A stretch of 61,794 bases of DNA from SKLM01 sp964421785 (GTDB taxonomy: Bacteria; Chloroflexota; Anaerolineae; B4-G1). Under the pieces are notes generated by a model. It worked only from the letters and a program-made list of their open reading frames with translations. It was not told the origin of the DNA and ran no database searches. The stretch is from the NCBI GenBank assembly GCA_964421785.1, contig CAYQZG010000005.1:1-61794 (forward strand), in the 5' to 3' direction. Of the stretch, positions 26,542-35,273 are shown piece after piece; within the stretch, counting starts at the first letter, position 1; each line of letters opens with the position of its first letter. Position numbers and translations under genes: made by a program.

Positions 26542-26700
26542 ATGCTCAGCTTGCTCAGCATTCTTGACATCGGGATCACAGTTGTTGTGCCTGCGGTCGT
26601 ATGGGCCATGATAGCCGTTGGCCTTGTCCAGCTCATTCGCGAGTCGATGCACGGAGACGACATATCCCACCGGCAGGTTGCGCGCCAGGCCCGTTCCTGA
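26542..26700 (+). CDS. Small single-span membrane protein, family copy 4
   Basis: A 52-residue ORF with the same layout as the three copies at 12710-13380: hydrophobic ILDIGITVVVPAVVWAMIAV, then GLVQLIRES and a polar tail. The invariant Pro, the V-V-W triplet, and the (V/I)RE after the helix are all kept. AGAGGGGAG lies about 10 bases upstream. It sits 92 bases after the LigA-like gene and 56 bases before the formate channel. Confidence 0.68.
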   Translation: MLSLLSILDIGITVVVPAVVWAMIAVGLVQLIRESMHGDDISHRQVARQARS

Positions 26701-26756
26701 GGAAGAACTTGTTGGTGAATACGGGTATTCGTTCAATGCATAGGAGATCTTCTATA

Positions 26757-27677
26757 GTGACTAGCAATCTCTCATTAGACGCTCACCCGCCGTTAGAGAT
26801 GGCGGAGCGGATGGAGAACGTCGGCGTCGAGAAGGCGACCATGGATCCGTGGAGCATGTTCGCCCTGGCCGTGCTAGCGGGCTCGTTCATTGGCCTGGGG
26901 GCCGAGTTCTTCACCCTCGTCATCACCGACAGTGGGCTGAGCTTTGGCATGAACAAGCTGGTCGGAGGTCTCGTCTTCTGCCTGGGCCTGATCCTGGTGG
27001 TTGTGGCCGGAGCCGAGCTCTTCACGGGCAACAATCTCATTGTCATGGCCTGGGTGGGAAGGAAACTGACCCTTGGCCAGGTGATGCGGAACTGGATTAT
27101 CGTCTACGCTGGAAATTTGGTTGGTTCTTTGGCGACCGTGGTGTTTATGTATTTCACCAGGCAGTGGATGTTCTCCAACTACCACGTTGGAGCGACGGCC
27201 CTCAACATCGCCAACGCCAAGGTCAACCTCTCCTTCAGTGCCGCTTTGAGCCGTGGTATTCTGTGTAACGCTCTGGTATGCTTGGCCGTCTGGTTGACGC
27301 TGAGTGGTCGAAGCGTTACTGACAAGATTCTGGCTATCCTCTTTCCCATCACGGCCTTCGTCGCCTCGGGTTTTGAGCACAGCATCGCTAATATGTACTT
27401 CATCCCGATGGGCCTCCTGTTGAAGGGGGAGCCCCAGGTCGTGGAGGCGACCGGGCGAGTGGCGGCCGATCTGACCCAGCTCAACGTACAGGGTTTCGTC
27501 AACAACTTGGTGGCTGTGACCACCGGTAACATCTTCGGCGGTGGTTTCCTGGTGGCTGCGGTTTACTGGTTCATCTATCGGCGCCCCAAGGTGCGTGCCG
27601 CAGAGGAAGCTGATCGCGCTACCCGTCGAGCCGAGATGCAGCACCTGGCGACAGACAGGGCTTCCGGTGGAAGGTGA
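26757..27677 (+). CDS. focA: Formate/nitrite transporter (FocA family)
   Basis: A pentameric membrane channel for formate or related monovalent anions. The best start is GTG 26757, ten bases after AGGAG, giving 306 residues. Features are LAGSFIGLGAEFF, ELFTGNN (the conserved FTGN loop in helix 2), NLVGSL, GILCNALVCLAVWL (helix 5), and FVASGFEHSIANMYF and NLVAVTTGNIFGGG (helix 6 with the GNIxGG signature). With a formate dehydrogenase and hydrogenase in the same window, formate is the probable substrate. Confidence 0.93.
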   Translation: MTSNLSLDAHPPLEMAERMENVGVEKATMDPWSMFALAVLAGSFIGLGAEFFTLVITDSGLSFGMNKLVGGLVFCLGLILVVVAGAELFTGNNLIVMAWVGRKLTLGQVMRNWIIVYAGNLVGSLATVVFMYFTRQWMFSNYHVGATALNIANAKVNLSFSAALSRGILCNALVCLAVWLTLSGRSVTDKILAILFPITAFVASGFEHSIANMYFIPMGLLLKGEPQVVEATGRVAADLTQLNVQGFVNNLVAVTTGNIFGGGFLVAAVYWFIYRRPKVRAAEEADRATRRAEMQHLATDRASGGR

Positions 27678-27816
27678 TGGCTTCGCTTAGCCGGACTTGA
27701 CTGGTGGCAGGCTCACAGGGCGTAGGGACGTCTTCGCTCCTGTTCTCCTGAGAGCCAGCGGACCTTTGTTAGGGAGTGCCTCCGTAGTCTGACGCGGGAC
27801 GGGCGCACTTCCTCGC

Positions 27817-27852
27817 AAGCGACACAGGCCTACACGCCTGTGTCGCTTGTTT
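27817..27852 (+). terminator. Terminator after focA
   Basis: A 13-bp perfect stem (AAGCGACACAGGC / GCCTGTGTCGCTT) with a 6-base loop, followed by GTTT. Confidence 0.75.
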
Positions 27853-27898
27853 CCGTTGTGTCCTGTCCCTATCCCCTGTTCCCTGCGCATACCTCTCA

Positions 27899-27928
27899 TT
27901 GGACGATCTCTGGTAAGTGTGGTAAAAT
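27899..27928 (+). promoter_or_regulatory. Probable promoter of the hypB-hypC-Hdr-like unit
   Basis: TTGGAC (27899-27904), 18 bases, TAAAAT (27923-27928). Just after it AAGTATAT and AAGTACAT form a short direct repeat. The leader to hypB is about 200 bases and GC-rich, with a GGGAC/GTCCC hairpin near 28010-28030; I could not match it to a known riboswitch. Confidence 0.45.
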
Positions 27929-28135
27929 ATCTCAAGTATATCTGAAGTACATAAGAGGTAAATCGCCATCACCGGCGATAGTCGCGAACTGTGTGGCTCT
28001 CTCGGGACAAGTTAGGCCCCCCGTCCCCCGGCATTTGTTGCGTTCACTTAACCCGGGGGATTCCCCAGCATAGGATTCAGGGGGCGCTCTATGGGCTTGA
28101 GAAAGCGGAACAGATAGAAAGAGGTAAGCAGTAGA

Positions 28136-28798
28136 GTGTCAAAGCGTGTATCTGTTGTTGAGAATATCCTTAGCGCCAATGATCGCTTGGCAGCGAGCAA
28201 TCGGGAACGGCTGGACGCAGCGGGCGTCTTCGCCATAAACTTGATGGCCTCTCCTGGGGCCGGGAAAACCAGCCTGATTACCCGGACGGTGGAGGCGCTG
28301 CGAGATGACCTTGCTATCGGAGCGGTCGACGGCGATGTTGCCACCACGTTGGATGCCGACCGTATCGCTGCATCGGGCATTCCAGCTGTGCAGATCAATA
28401 CTGGGGGGACGTGCCACCTGGATGCGGTCATGTTCCAGGAGGCTCTACCTCAGCTCCCCTTGGAGGAGCTGGATCTGCTGATCGTCGAGAACGTGGGCAA
28501 TCTGATCTGTCCGGCCAGTTTCGATCTGGGAGTGCACCGCAACGTGCTCATCGCCAGTGTGCCGGAGGGTGATGACAAGCCCTACAAATACCCGGTGATG
28601 TACCGGGGCGTCGACGTGGTCCTGCTGAACAAGATAGATGTCTTGGACGCTTTCGACTTCGACGTCGACTATTTCAGTCGAGGTGTTAAGGCGCTCAACC
28701 CTGGCCTGACCTTCCTGCCCCTGTCCTGCAAGACCGGCGAGGGCCTGGAGGCCTGGTTGACGTGGCTGAGAGAGGAGATAGCTTCCATATGTGTTTAG
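28136..28798 (+). CDS. hypB: Hydrogenase nickel incorporation GTPase HypB
   Basis: HypB is the GTPase that works with HypA to insert nickel into the hydrogenase large subunit. The 220-residue protein starts at GTG 28136 with GAGG upstream. It has the P-loop MASPGAGKTSLI, the metal-site loop GGTCHLDA (Cys and His), the Asp-rich GAVDGDVATTLDADRI, and the specificity motif LLNKID. It lacks the N-terminal CxxCGC and any His-rich stretch, so it has only the low-affinity metal site. It overlaps hypC by 10 bases. Confidence 0.97.
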   Translation: MSKRVSVVENILSANDRLAASNRERLDAAGVFAINLMASPGAGKTSLITRTVEALRDDLAIGAVDGDVATTLDADRIAASGIPAVQINTGGTCHLDAVMFQEALPQLPLEELDLLIVENVGNLICPASFDLGVHRNVLIASVPEGDDKPYKYPVMYRGVDVVLLNKIDVLDAFDFDVDYFSRGVKALNPGLTFLPLSCKTGEGLEAWLTWLREEIASICV

Positions 28799-29040
28799 GC
28801 GTTCCAGGACGTATTACCCAGATGGAAGAGAACGAGTTTATGCGCATGGGGAAGGTGGACTTCGGCGGTATCACCAGGGAAGTGTCCCTGGCTTACGTCC
28901 CCGACGCCGAGATCGGAGACTACGTCATTGTTCACGCCGGATTCGCTATCAGTCAGCTCGACGAGTCCGAAGCTCAAGAGACCCTTGAGCTGATGGTAGA
29001 AAGTGGGATCCTGGAGGCCAGCCTTGATTCCACCGCCTGA
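28789..29040 (+). CDS. hypC: Hydrogenase maturation chaperone HypC/HybG
   Basis: An 83-residue protein starting MCLGVPGRI. Cys2 is the residue that binds the Fe(CN)2CO precursor and the hydrogenase apo-large subunit. The OB-like fold is seen in GKVDFGGITREVSLAYVP and GDYVIVHAGFAI. The start lies inside the end of hypB, with GAGGAG upstream. hypD, hypE and hypF are not in the window. Confidence 0.97.
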   Translation: MCLGVPGRITQMEENEFMRMGKVDFGGITREVSLAYVPDAEIGDYVIVHAGFAISQLDESEAQETLELMVESGILEASLDSTA

Positions 29041-29121
29041 CCTGTGGATCGGTGAAGAGACGATGCGGAGCGAGGAGCGATTTCTAGATACCCGGGACGG
29101 CCGTCGATCCGAAGGGAGAGT

Positions 29122-30321
29122 ATGGCGGATTCCGTGCCGCTTGATGTAGGCGCTTTCGATCCCACATCCATGCAACGTGTCGCACCAGGATGGGAGAAGT
29201 TGGCGTCCTGTATGCAGTGTGGAACCTGCTCCTCCTCTTGTCCCACTGTCTTTGGCATGGACTATACGCCGCGCCAACTATGGCAGATGATGCAGTTGGG
29301 GATGGAGGAGGAAGTACTGAATAGCCAGACATTCTGGCTATGCACTGCCTGCAAGTCCTGTCAGGTCCGCTGTCCAAGAGGGATCTCGCTCACCGAGACG
29401 ATGATCGCGCTCAAGGAACACGCTGTGGCCAGGGGGATCAATGTCCCCTCAGGTATGCGGATGCTCGGAGAGACCGTCACCGCAGCACATAACATATCCG
29501 GCGATAACAACGAGACACGACAGATCTGGAGCGAGAACTTGCCACATAAGCCTCTCGGCGTTGAGCCGCGTCGCCGCGTGGCAAACGTGGTCTACTTCAT
29601 TGGTTGTGTGAGTTCATTCTATCCCCGGGTCTACAGTATACCACAATCGGTGGTGCAGATACTCGAGAAGGCTGACGTAGAGTTTACCACCTTAGGTGAA
29701 GATGAGTGGTGCTGCGGTTACCCGCTCTACGTGGCTGGGATGAAAGATCGGATGGCAGAGATCGTGCACCATAATGTGGAGCGAGTCAAGCAGATCGGAG
29801 CGGAGCGCGTGATTTTCACGTGCCCATCCTGCTACGACACGTGGGCTCATCTCTACCCAAGCGTAGCTGAGATCTCTGGCATTCAGCTGCAGCATGCCAC
29901 AGAGTTCTTGGCACAGATGGTTGCTGACGAGAAGCCGGCGCTAGGACCGGTGGAGGAAGTCGTAACCTACCACGATCCGTGTGATTTGGGACGCAAGAGC
30001 GGCGTCTACGAAGCTCCCCGGGAGTTGCTCTCTCGAATCCCGGGGCTGGAGTTCCGAGAGATGGCCGCTAGCCGTGAGAACTCCCTCTGTTGCGGCGGTG
30101 GTGGCGACGTGGAGGTATCCGACCCCTCGGTGTCAAGGGGAGTGGCGGGACGGCGGATGGCTCAAGTAAGGGCGACGGGCGCGCGCTACGTTGCCTCCGC
30201 TTGTCAGCAGTGCAGGCGCACCCTCCAAGAAGGGGCGCGGCGGCACAAGATTCGCGTGCGAGCCGTGGACGTGGTCGAGCTGGTGTGGCGCTCTCTCAGT
30301 ACTGCTGAACCACGCCCTTAG
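29122..30321 (+). CDS. HdrC-HdrB-like fusion (heterodisulfide reductase / CCG-domain protein)
   Basis: A 399-residue soluble protein combining two Hdr parts. Residues about 28-90 are an HdrC-like ferredoxin with CMQCGTCSSSCP and CTACKSCQVRCP. From about 150 come two CCG domains: FIGCVSSFY with DEWCCGYPLY, then HDPCDLGR with SLCCGGGG. These are cysteine-rich motifs that bind the non-cubane 4Fe-4S clusters reducing disulfides in HdrB/HdrD. It follows hypC by 81 bases. It could be the missing HdrBC partner of the HdrA-Flx module encoded 10 kb downstream (inference). Confidence 0.88.
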   Translation: MADSVPLDVGAFDPTSMQRVAPGWEKLASCMQCGTCSSSCPTVFGMDYTPRQLWQMMQLGMEEEVLNSQTFWLCTACKSCQVRCPRGISLTETMIALKEHAVARGINVPSGMRMLGETVTAAHNISGDNNETRQIWSENLPHKPLGVEPRRRVANVVYFIGCVSSFYPRVYSIPQSVVQILEKADVEFTTLGEDEWCCGYPLYVAGMKDRMAEIVHHNVERVKQIGAERVIFTCPSCYDTWAHLYPSVAEISGIQLQHATEFLAQMVADEKPALGPVEEVVTYHDPCDLGRKSGVYEAPRELLSRIPGLEFREMAASRENSLCCGGGGDVEVSDPSVSRGVAGRRMAQVRATGARYVASACQQCRRTLQEGARRHKIRVRAVDVVELVWRSLSTAEPRP

Positions 30322-30396
30322 GCCGCGTCCAAGAACAAGTTCTTAGTTTGAGGGCAGAACCACCTTGGTTGATAAGCTAGAAGCAAGAGGTAGTTC

Positions 30397-30651
30397 CTGG
30401 ACGCTTCCTTAGGTGTCCCCGGACGTATTATCGAGACCGAGGAGAGCGGGCAGATGTGCATAGGCAAGGTCGACTTCGGCGGCGTCACCCGCGACGTCAG
30501 TCTGGCATGTGTGCCGGAGGCCGGCGTCGAGGACATCGTCATCGTTCAAGCGGGGTTTGCCATCAGCCAAGTGGATGAGGCGGAGGCTCAAGAGACGCTA
30601 GGCCCTCTGGTCGCGTCCGGGGTTCTGGAGGAGGAGCAGAGATTCGCCTGA
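30397..30651 (+). pseudogene. Degenerate second hypC copy lacking Met1-Cys2
   Basis: In frame from 30403 the translation reads ASLGVPGRIIETEESGQ, then MCIGKVDFGGVTRDVSLACV, aligned end to end with HypC at 28789. The initiator Met and essential Cys2 are replaced by Ala-Ser. The only upstream initiator candidate is a CTG at 30397, seven bases after AAGAGG. An internal ATG at 30454 would give 65 residues beginning MCIG, which mimics a HypC start. The body is otherwise intact, so either it decayed very recently or it has a chaperone-like role without iron transfer. Confidence 0.6.
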
Positions 30652-30748
30652 TGCTGAATGGATCCATCTGGCTGGAGGGGCTCCATGCGACCCCCGGTGC
30701 CCCTGGTCGTGGTGACGAACCTCAGGACCATATCGGGAAGGCCCTCTG

Positions 30749-30777
30749 TTGATTCTCGCATCGTTGCTTGTTATGCT
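30749..30777 (+). promoter_or_regulatory. Probable promoter of the 30892 kinase operon
   Basis: TTGATT (30749-30754), 17 bases, TATGCT (30772-30777); about 110 bases before the ATG at 30892. Confidence 0.4.
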
Positions 30778-30891
30778 GCCACGTGCGAATCTGATGCCGG
30801 GGCAGCTGTGTCGCCAGGAGCCACAATCGGGCAGGGGCTACGGGAGGGGTATTCGTCTCACCGTGGCATCCTTGCGGCAAATCACGGATTC

Positions 30892-32826
30892 ATGAAGGTA
30901 CAGACAAAGTTCAACCTCGGCATCATCGTCGTCTTCGTGGTGCTGGCTGCCAGCATCGGTGCGTTGAGTGTTCGCTATGTGAACACCAACACCATCAGAG
31001 AGGCCAAGAATCGCGTGAGGATCTACACCAGGGCAGCCTGGGAGATCCATAACAGCAAGATCGCGCGAATCCAGGCGGCGCTGGAAACGTTGGCTCGTGC
31101 ACAGTACGTCGAAGAACCTTTACAACAGCCAGAGGATGAGCAGCAACTGTTCACGACGCGGGAGAAGCTGGAACGCATTCGCCAAGAGCAGGAGATGGAC
31201 GTTCTCAATCTGTTGGCCCCCGATGGGACGGTCATCCTTCGAACACGGTATCCTTACAACGCGGGAGATAACCTGGCGAGTGATCCTATCGTCCGGCAGG
31301 TCATAGCGGAGCAGCGCCCCAGCTCCGGCAATATCATCTTCTCGCCGGAGCGGCTGGACGTCGCGGGAGAGGGACTCGTCGAGCGGGCTCTCGCCATTGG
31401 TCAGGAGCCGCGGGGGGTGTTCGCGGGCGCGGCGGTGCCGGTGATGCGAGACGGTGAGATGATCGGTATCCTTGAGATGGGGACGCTGCTGAATGGTGCC
31501 GTGGAGGAGGTCGACCGTATCCGCGACGCCGTCTTTGAGAACGAGACCTACAAGGGTAAGCCCGTGGGTACCGCTACCATATTCATGGGCGACCTCAGGA
31601 TCTCGACCAACGTGCTCGACAATCAGGGTCGTCGAGCAGTGGGTACGCGCGTCTCGCGGGAGGTCGCTGAGCAGGTCCTGGAGGATGGCGAGCCGTGGAC
31701 CGGTCGGGCGTATGTCGTCGACACGTGGTATCTCTCGCAGTACGATCCCATCCGCGACCCGGACGGCGAGATCATAGGGATGCTCTACGTCGGTGAGTTG
31801 GAGCAGAGATACTTGGATCTGCGCCGGCGGGCAGTGATCATGTTTCTCTCCGTTGTGCTAGCGGGCATGCTCGTCGCATTCTTGACGTTCTACTTCCTGA
31901 TTCGGGGAGTTGTCAAGCCGGTGGGAGAGCTCTCTCACGCTACCCAGCAACTCTCTCGTGGTGAGCTGACCTACCGTGTCGACATCGACAGACAGGATGA
32001 GGTCGGGGATTTGGCCTCGTCCTTCAATACGATGGCAGAGCGACTGCAGGCGCAGCGACGCGAGATCGAGCAGAACGAGAGAAGGCTGAAAGAGCTCAAC
32101 GACGAGTTGCGGGCGACCAATCAGAACTACATGGAGATGCTGGGTTTTGTGTCTCATGAGCTCAAGAATCCACTGTCGTCGGCTATGATGAGCCTTCATA
32201 CGGTGAAGGATGGCTACCTCGGGGAACTAACCGAGGCTCAAGAAAGCAGCTTGGCTTCTGTGGCCCAGAGCCTGGACTATTTCCAGGATATGGTCAAGAA
32301 CTACCTCGACCTTTCGCGTTTAGAGAAGGGAGAGCTCGAGGTTCACGAGCAGGAGGTCACCCTCTACCCCCAGGTTATCGAACCTGTCCTGGAAGGCCTG
32401 AGGCAGGGCCTGGAAGACAAGGGGATGCACGTCGTGAACGACGTTCCGGAGGATTTCAAGGTGTACGCTGACGGGAACCTGCTCAGGGTCGTCTATGACA
32501 ACTTGCTCTCGAATGCCATCAAGTACGGCAGAGAGGGTGGCAAGATCGAGTTCGATGCCGTCCAGAACGAGGATGAGGTGACGTTAAGTGTATTCAATGA
32601 AGGCGAGGGCATTCCGCTGGACAGGAAGCCTGAGCTCTTCAAGAAGTTCAGCCGCTTGGACAGCCCAGAGCACTCGAAGGAGAAAGGGACCGGCTTGGGT
32701 CTCTACATCTGTCGAGAGATCGTTGAGGAGCATGGTGGCGAGATATGGGCTGATTCCGAAGAAGGGAGATGGGTTAGGTTCAGCTTTACATTGCCCAACC
32801 AAACGAGGAGGTTAGACAATGCCTGA
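30892..32826 (+). CDS. Membrane sensor histidine kinase (cache-like sensor-HAMP-HisKA)
   Basis: I start at ATG 30892, directly before the first membrane helix (LGIIVVFVVLAASIGAL), giving 644 residues. The open frame back to 30658 has no protein-like features. A periplasmic double-cache-like sensor (to about 300) carries LAPDGTVILRTRYPYNAGD. It is followed by helix 2, HAMP (FLIRGVVKPVGELSHATQQL), a coiled coil (about 375-410), HisKA (FVSHELKNPLSS, His near 421) and HATPase_c (LLSNAIKYG, GTGLGLYI). Its end overlaps the receiver gene by eight bases. Confidence 0.9.
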   Translation: MKVQTKFNLGIIVVFVVLAASIGALSVRYVNTNTIREAKNRVRIYTRAAWEIHNSKIARIQAALETLARAQYVEEPLQQPEDEQQLFTTREKLERIRQEQEMDVLNLLAPDGTVILRTRYPYNAGDNLASDPIVRQVIAEQRPSSGNIIFSPERLDVAGEGLVERALAIGQEPRGVFAGAAVPVMRDGEMIGILEMGTLLNGAVEEVDRIRDAVFENETYKGKPVGTATIFMGDLRISTNVLDNQGRRAVGTRVSREVAEQVLEDGEPWTGRAYVVDTWYLSQYDPIRDPDGEIIGMLYVGELEQRYLDLRRRAVIMFLSVVLAGMLVAFLTFYFLIRGVVKPVGELSHATQQLSRGELTYRVDIDRQDEVGDLASSFNTMAERLQAQRREIEQNERRLKELNDELRATNQNYMEMLGFVSHELKNPLSSAMMSLHTVKDGYLGELTEAQESSLASVAQSLDYFQDMVKNYLDLSRLEKGELEVHEQEVTLYPQVIEPVLEGLRQGLEDKGMHVVNDVPEDFKVYADGNLLRVVYDNLLSNAIKYGREGGKIEFDAVQNEDEVTLSVFNEGEGIPLDRKPELFKKFSRLDSPEHSKEKGTGLGLYICREIVEEHGGEIWADSEEGRWVRFSFTLPNQTRRLDNA

Positions 32827-33217
32827 AAACAAGGGAAGGATCGTGGTCGTCGATGATGACGTCCAACTCGTGGAGTCCGTGACGACGTTGCTGGAGAGCG
32901 TGGGCTATGAGGTATTCTCTGCCTACCGAGCAGAGAAGGGGTTTGACCTGGCCAAGGAGAAGCGGCCGGATCTCATCCTGCTAGACGTGATGTTCGCCGG
33001 TCCACCAGGGCCTGACGGCTTTGAGATCTCGCGGCGCATGAAGAAGGACCCTGACTTGCAGGATACACCGGTCGTGATGCTCTCGGGCGTCAAGAAGGTG
33101 TTGGAGTTGGGTTACGATATCACCCCCGATGAGGACTTCATGCCCGTTGAGGCCTTCATTGACAAACCGGTGAAACCCGAGAAGTTGCTTACTACGATTG
33201 GGGAGGTTCTGGAATAG
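32819..33217 (+). CDS. Single-domain response regulator
   Basis: A 132-residue receiver only: VVDDDVQ, phospho-Asp in LILLDVMF, Thr/Ser position VVMLSG, Lys in FIDKPVKP. A loop with GPPGPDG follows the Asp. There is no output domain. It is translationally coupled to the kinase at 30892 and ends 162 bases before the hydrogenase operon, so it may relay a redox or ligand signal to other proteins. Confidence 0.93.
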   Translation: MPENKGRIVVVDDDVQLVESVTTLLESVGYEVFSAYRAEKGFDLAKEKRPDLILLDVMFAGPPGPDGFEISRRMKKDPDLQDTPVVMLSGVKKVLELGYDITPDEDFMPVEAFIDKPVKPEKLLTTIGEVLE

Positions 33218-33379
33218 GAGGAGTAGCCATAGCACCGGGCGTTCAGGGTGATAGGCCTCCTGTAGCGTTGCTGGAGGAATCATCGCACTTGTCGTTTCAT
33301 GATGCAGTCGGAGGCGTGGGAGCTTCCGACAAATAGGTAAAAGGAAGTATGGCAAAAGCACTATCGCGAGGAGACTGAT

Positions 33380-34411
33380 ATGAGTCTGAAGATTCTGGAC
33401 AAGGCCGCAGTGGCCCCGCTGGTTGGAGCACTGATGGCCGACTATAGGGTCGTCGGTCCACAGGCGAAGGGCGTCAAGTTCGTGTTCGATCCGCTGACGG
33501 AAGCGGCTGATTTGCGGCTCGATTACGACACCACCATCCTCCCGCCAAAGAAGGTGTTCCAGCCACAGTTTGAACGGCTGGCAACATTCACGATGGGCGA
33601 GGACCCAGAGGTGGAGACAGTCATTGAGGTGGAGCCGACGGTCCTACTGGGGATGCACACGTGCGATCTGCACGCCCTCAATCTGCTGGACGAGGCCTTC
33701 ACTGAGGACTATCCCGATGCCCACTATCTTTCGCGCCGAGAGCAGACGCTCATCGTCAGCCTGGAGTGCTTGGAGCCCTGCGACGATGAGTCATTCTGCA
33801 GGAGCATGGGCACGCTGACGGCCGACAATGGGTTTGATCTTCACTTGATCGATCTTGGTGAGGCCTACGCGGTCGAGATCGGGACGGAGGCCGGGGAGCA
33901 ACTGCTGGCGCAGTACGCGAACGTGCGTGACGCGACGGACGACGAAGTGGAGCAGAAGAAAGAACTGCAGGCCTCCAAGCTCAAGCATTTCGCCGATCGG
34001 CTCAACTTCGACGCTGACGAGCTTCCATCTCTGCTCGATGAGGCCTACGATCACGATTATTGGGAGGAGTTGGAGGAACGCTGTTTCGCCTGTGGATCGT
34101 GCACGAACGTCTGCCCCACCTGTTACTGCTTCAACGTCGTTGACGAGGTCAATTTCGCACTGACGGAAGGTGAGCGGATCCGGCACTGGGATTCCTGCCA
34201 GTTGGACGAGTTTGCCCGAGTGGCCGGCGGCGAGAACTTCCGCGAGGGGCGCGGCGCCCGACAGCGACATCGTTTCATGCGAAAAGGTAAGTATCTCTAT
34301 GAGAGATTTGGTGCACTGGGCTGCGTGGGCTGCGGTCGCTGTATTCGTACCTGCCCAGCCAGCATCAGCATTCTCAAGGGATTCAACACGATTCACGCAT
34401 CACTGCGGTAG
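33380..34411 (+). CDS. hydB: Hydrogenase beta subunit, 4Fe-4S dicluster (HydB / AsrA-like)
   Basis: The electron-transfer subunit of group 3b bidirectional hydrogenases (sulfhydrogenases). The 343-residue protein ends with two 4Fe-4S motifs, CFACGSCTNVCPTCYC and CVGCGRCIRTCP. The N-terminal half carries GMHTCDLHALNLLDEAF and SLECLEPCDD, shared with AsrA (sulfite reductase subunit A). It is the first gene of a beta-gamma-delta-alpha operon, the same order as hydBGDA of Pyrococcus furiosus. GAGGAG precedes the ATG. Confidence 0.93.
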   Translation: MSLKILDKAAVAPLVGALMADYRVVGPQAKGVKFVFDPLTEAADLRLDYDTTILPPKKVFQPQFERLATFTMGEDPEVETVIEVEPTVLLGMHTCDLHALNLLDEAFTEDYPDAHYLSRREQTLIVSLECLEPCDDESFCRSMGTLTADNGFDLHLIDLGEAYAVEIGTEAGEQLLAQYANVRDATDDEVEQKKELQASKLKHFADRLNFDADELPSLLDEAYDHDYWEELEERCFACGSCTNVCPTCYCFNVVDEVNFALTEGERIRHWDSCQLDEFARVAGGENFREGRGARQRHRFMRKGKYLYERFGALGCVGCGRCIRTCPASISILKGFNTIHASLR

Positions 34412-34424
34412 GAGGTAACGGATC

Positions 34425-35273
34425 ATGGCAACATCCATTTATAGACCAGAGATGGCTCGTCTGGCCAGCGTGGAGCAGATGACCGACACGGAGAAGCTTT
34501 TCCACATTAAACTGCCCGATGGCCAAGACCTGGGCCACGACCCGGGACAGTTCGTGATGCTCTCTATTCTGGGCGTGGGCGAGGCCCCGATTTCCATCAC
34601 CTCGTCCCCCAGTCGCTGCAACGGCGATTTTCAGCTCTGCGTGCGGCAGGTCGGCAACGTCACCGGGGCGCTTCACGGACTAGAGGCGGGGGCCAAGGTC
34701 GGCATCCGCGGGCCATTCGGCAATGGTTTCCCCATTGACGAGATGCGCGGCAAGGACGTGCTCTTCGCCGGGGGTGGCCTAGGGTTGGTGCCGCTTCGCT
34801 CCCTGATTAACCAGGTGCTCGACGAGCGTGACGACTTTGGACGCGTCATCATCCTCGCTGGCGCCAAGCGCCGCAGCGAACTGCTCTTCCGCGATGAGCT
34901 TGATAACTGGGTCTGCCAGGATGACGTCGAGTGTCTCCTCTCGGTGGACTGTGAGGACGAGGGCGATGAGTGGCAGCCACAGAAACGGCTGGAGTGCAAT
35001 ATCGGCGTCATCACCACGCTCTTCCCCCACATAGACATCGATGCGAAGGAGACGATCGCCGTCACGTGTGGCCCGCCCATCATGTACCGCTTTGTCCTGA
35101 TGGAAATGCTCGACAAGGGCATTCCCGAATCGAACATCTATCTTTCGCTGGAGCGTCGGATGAAGTGCGGTGTGGGCAAGTGCGGTCACTGTCAGATCAA
35201 CAGCCTGTACTGCTGTCAGGACGGGCCGGTCTTTAACTACGCCGACATCAAGGGCTTTGAGGAGGCATTGTAA
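34425..35273 (+). CDS. hydG: Hydrogenase gamma subunit, FAD/NAD(P)-binding (HydG / AsrB-like)
   Basis: This 282-residue diaphorase-like subunit transfers electrons to or from NAD(P). It has a ferredoxin-reductase fold: FAD motif APISITSSP, NAD(P) loop FAGGGLGLVPLRSLI, and TCGPPIMYRF. The C-terminal 2Fe-2S site is CGVGKCGHCQ with CCQDGPVF. The stop shares a base with the next start (TAATG), so it is coupled to the small subunit. The nucleotide preference (NAD or NADP) cannot be decided. Confidence 0.94.
   Translation: MATSIYRPEMARLASVEQMTDTEKLFHIKLPDGQDLGHDPGQFVMLSILGVGEAPISITSSPSRCNGDFQLCVRQVGNVTGALHGLEAGAKVGIRGPFGNGFPIDEMRGKDVLFAGGGLGLVPLRSLINQVLDERDDFGRVIILAGAKRRSELLFRDELDNWVCQDDVECLLSVDCEDEGDEWQPQKRLECNIGVITTLFPHIDIDAKETIAVTCGPPIMYRFVLMEMLDKGIPESNIYLSLERRMKCGVGKCGHCQINSLYCCQDGPVFNYADIKGFEEAL

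Noticed and set aside
27929..28135. Possible riboswitch in the long hypB leader
   Set aside because: It contains GC-rich hairpins, but I cannot match it to a NiCo, moco or other known class.
30658..30891. Upstream extension of the 30892 kinase
   Set aside because: 78 extra residues without a domain or signal; a promoter lies inside this stretch.
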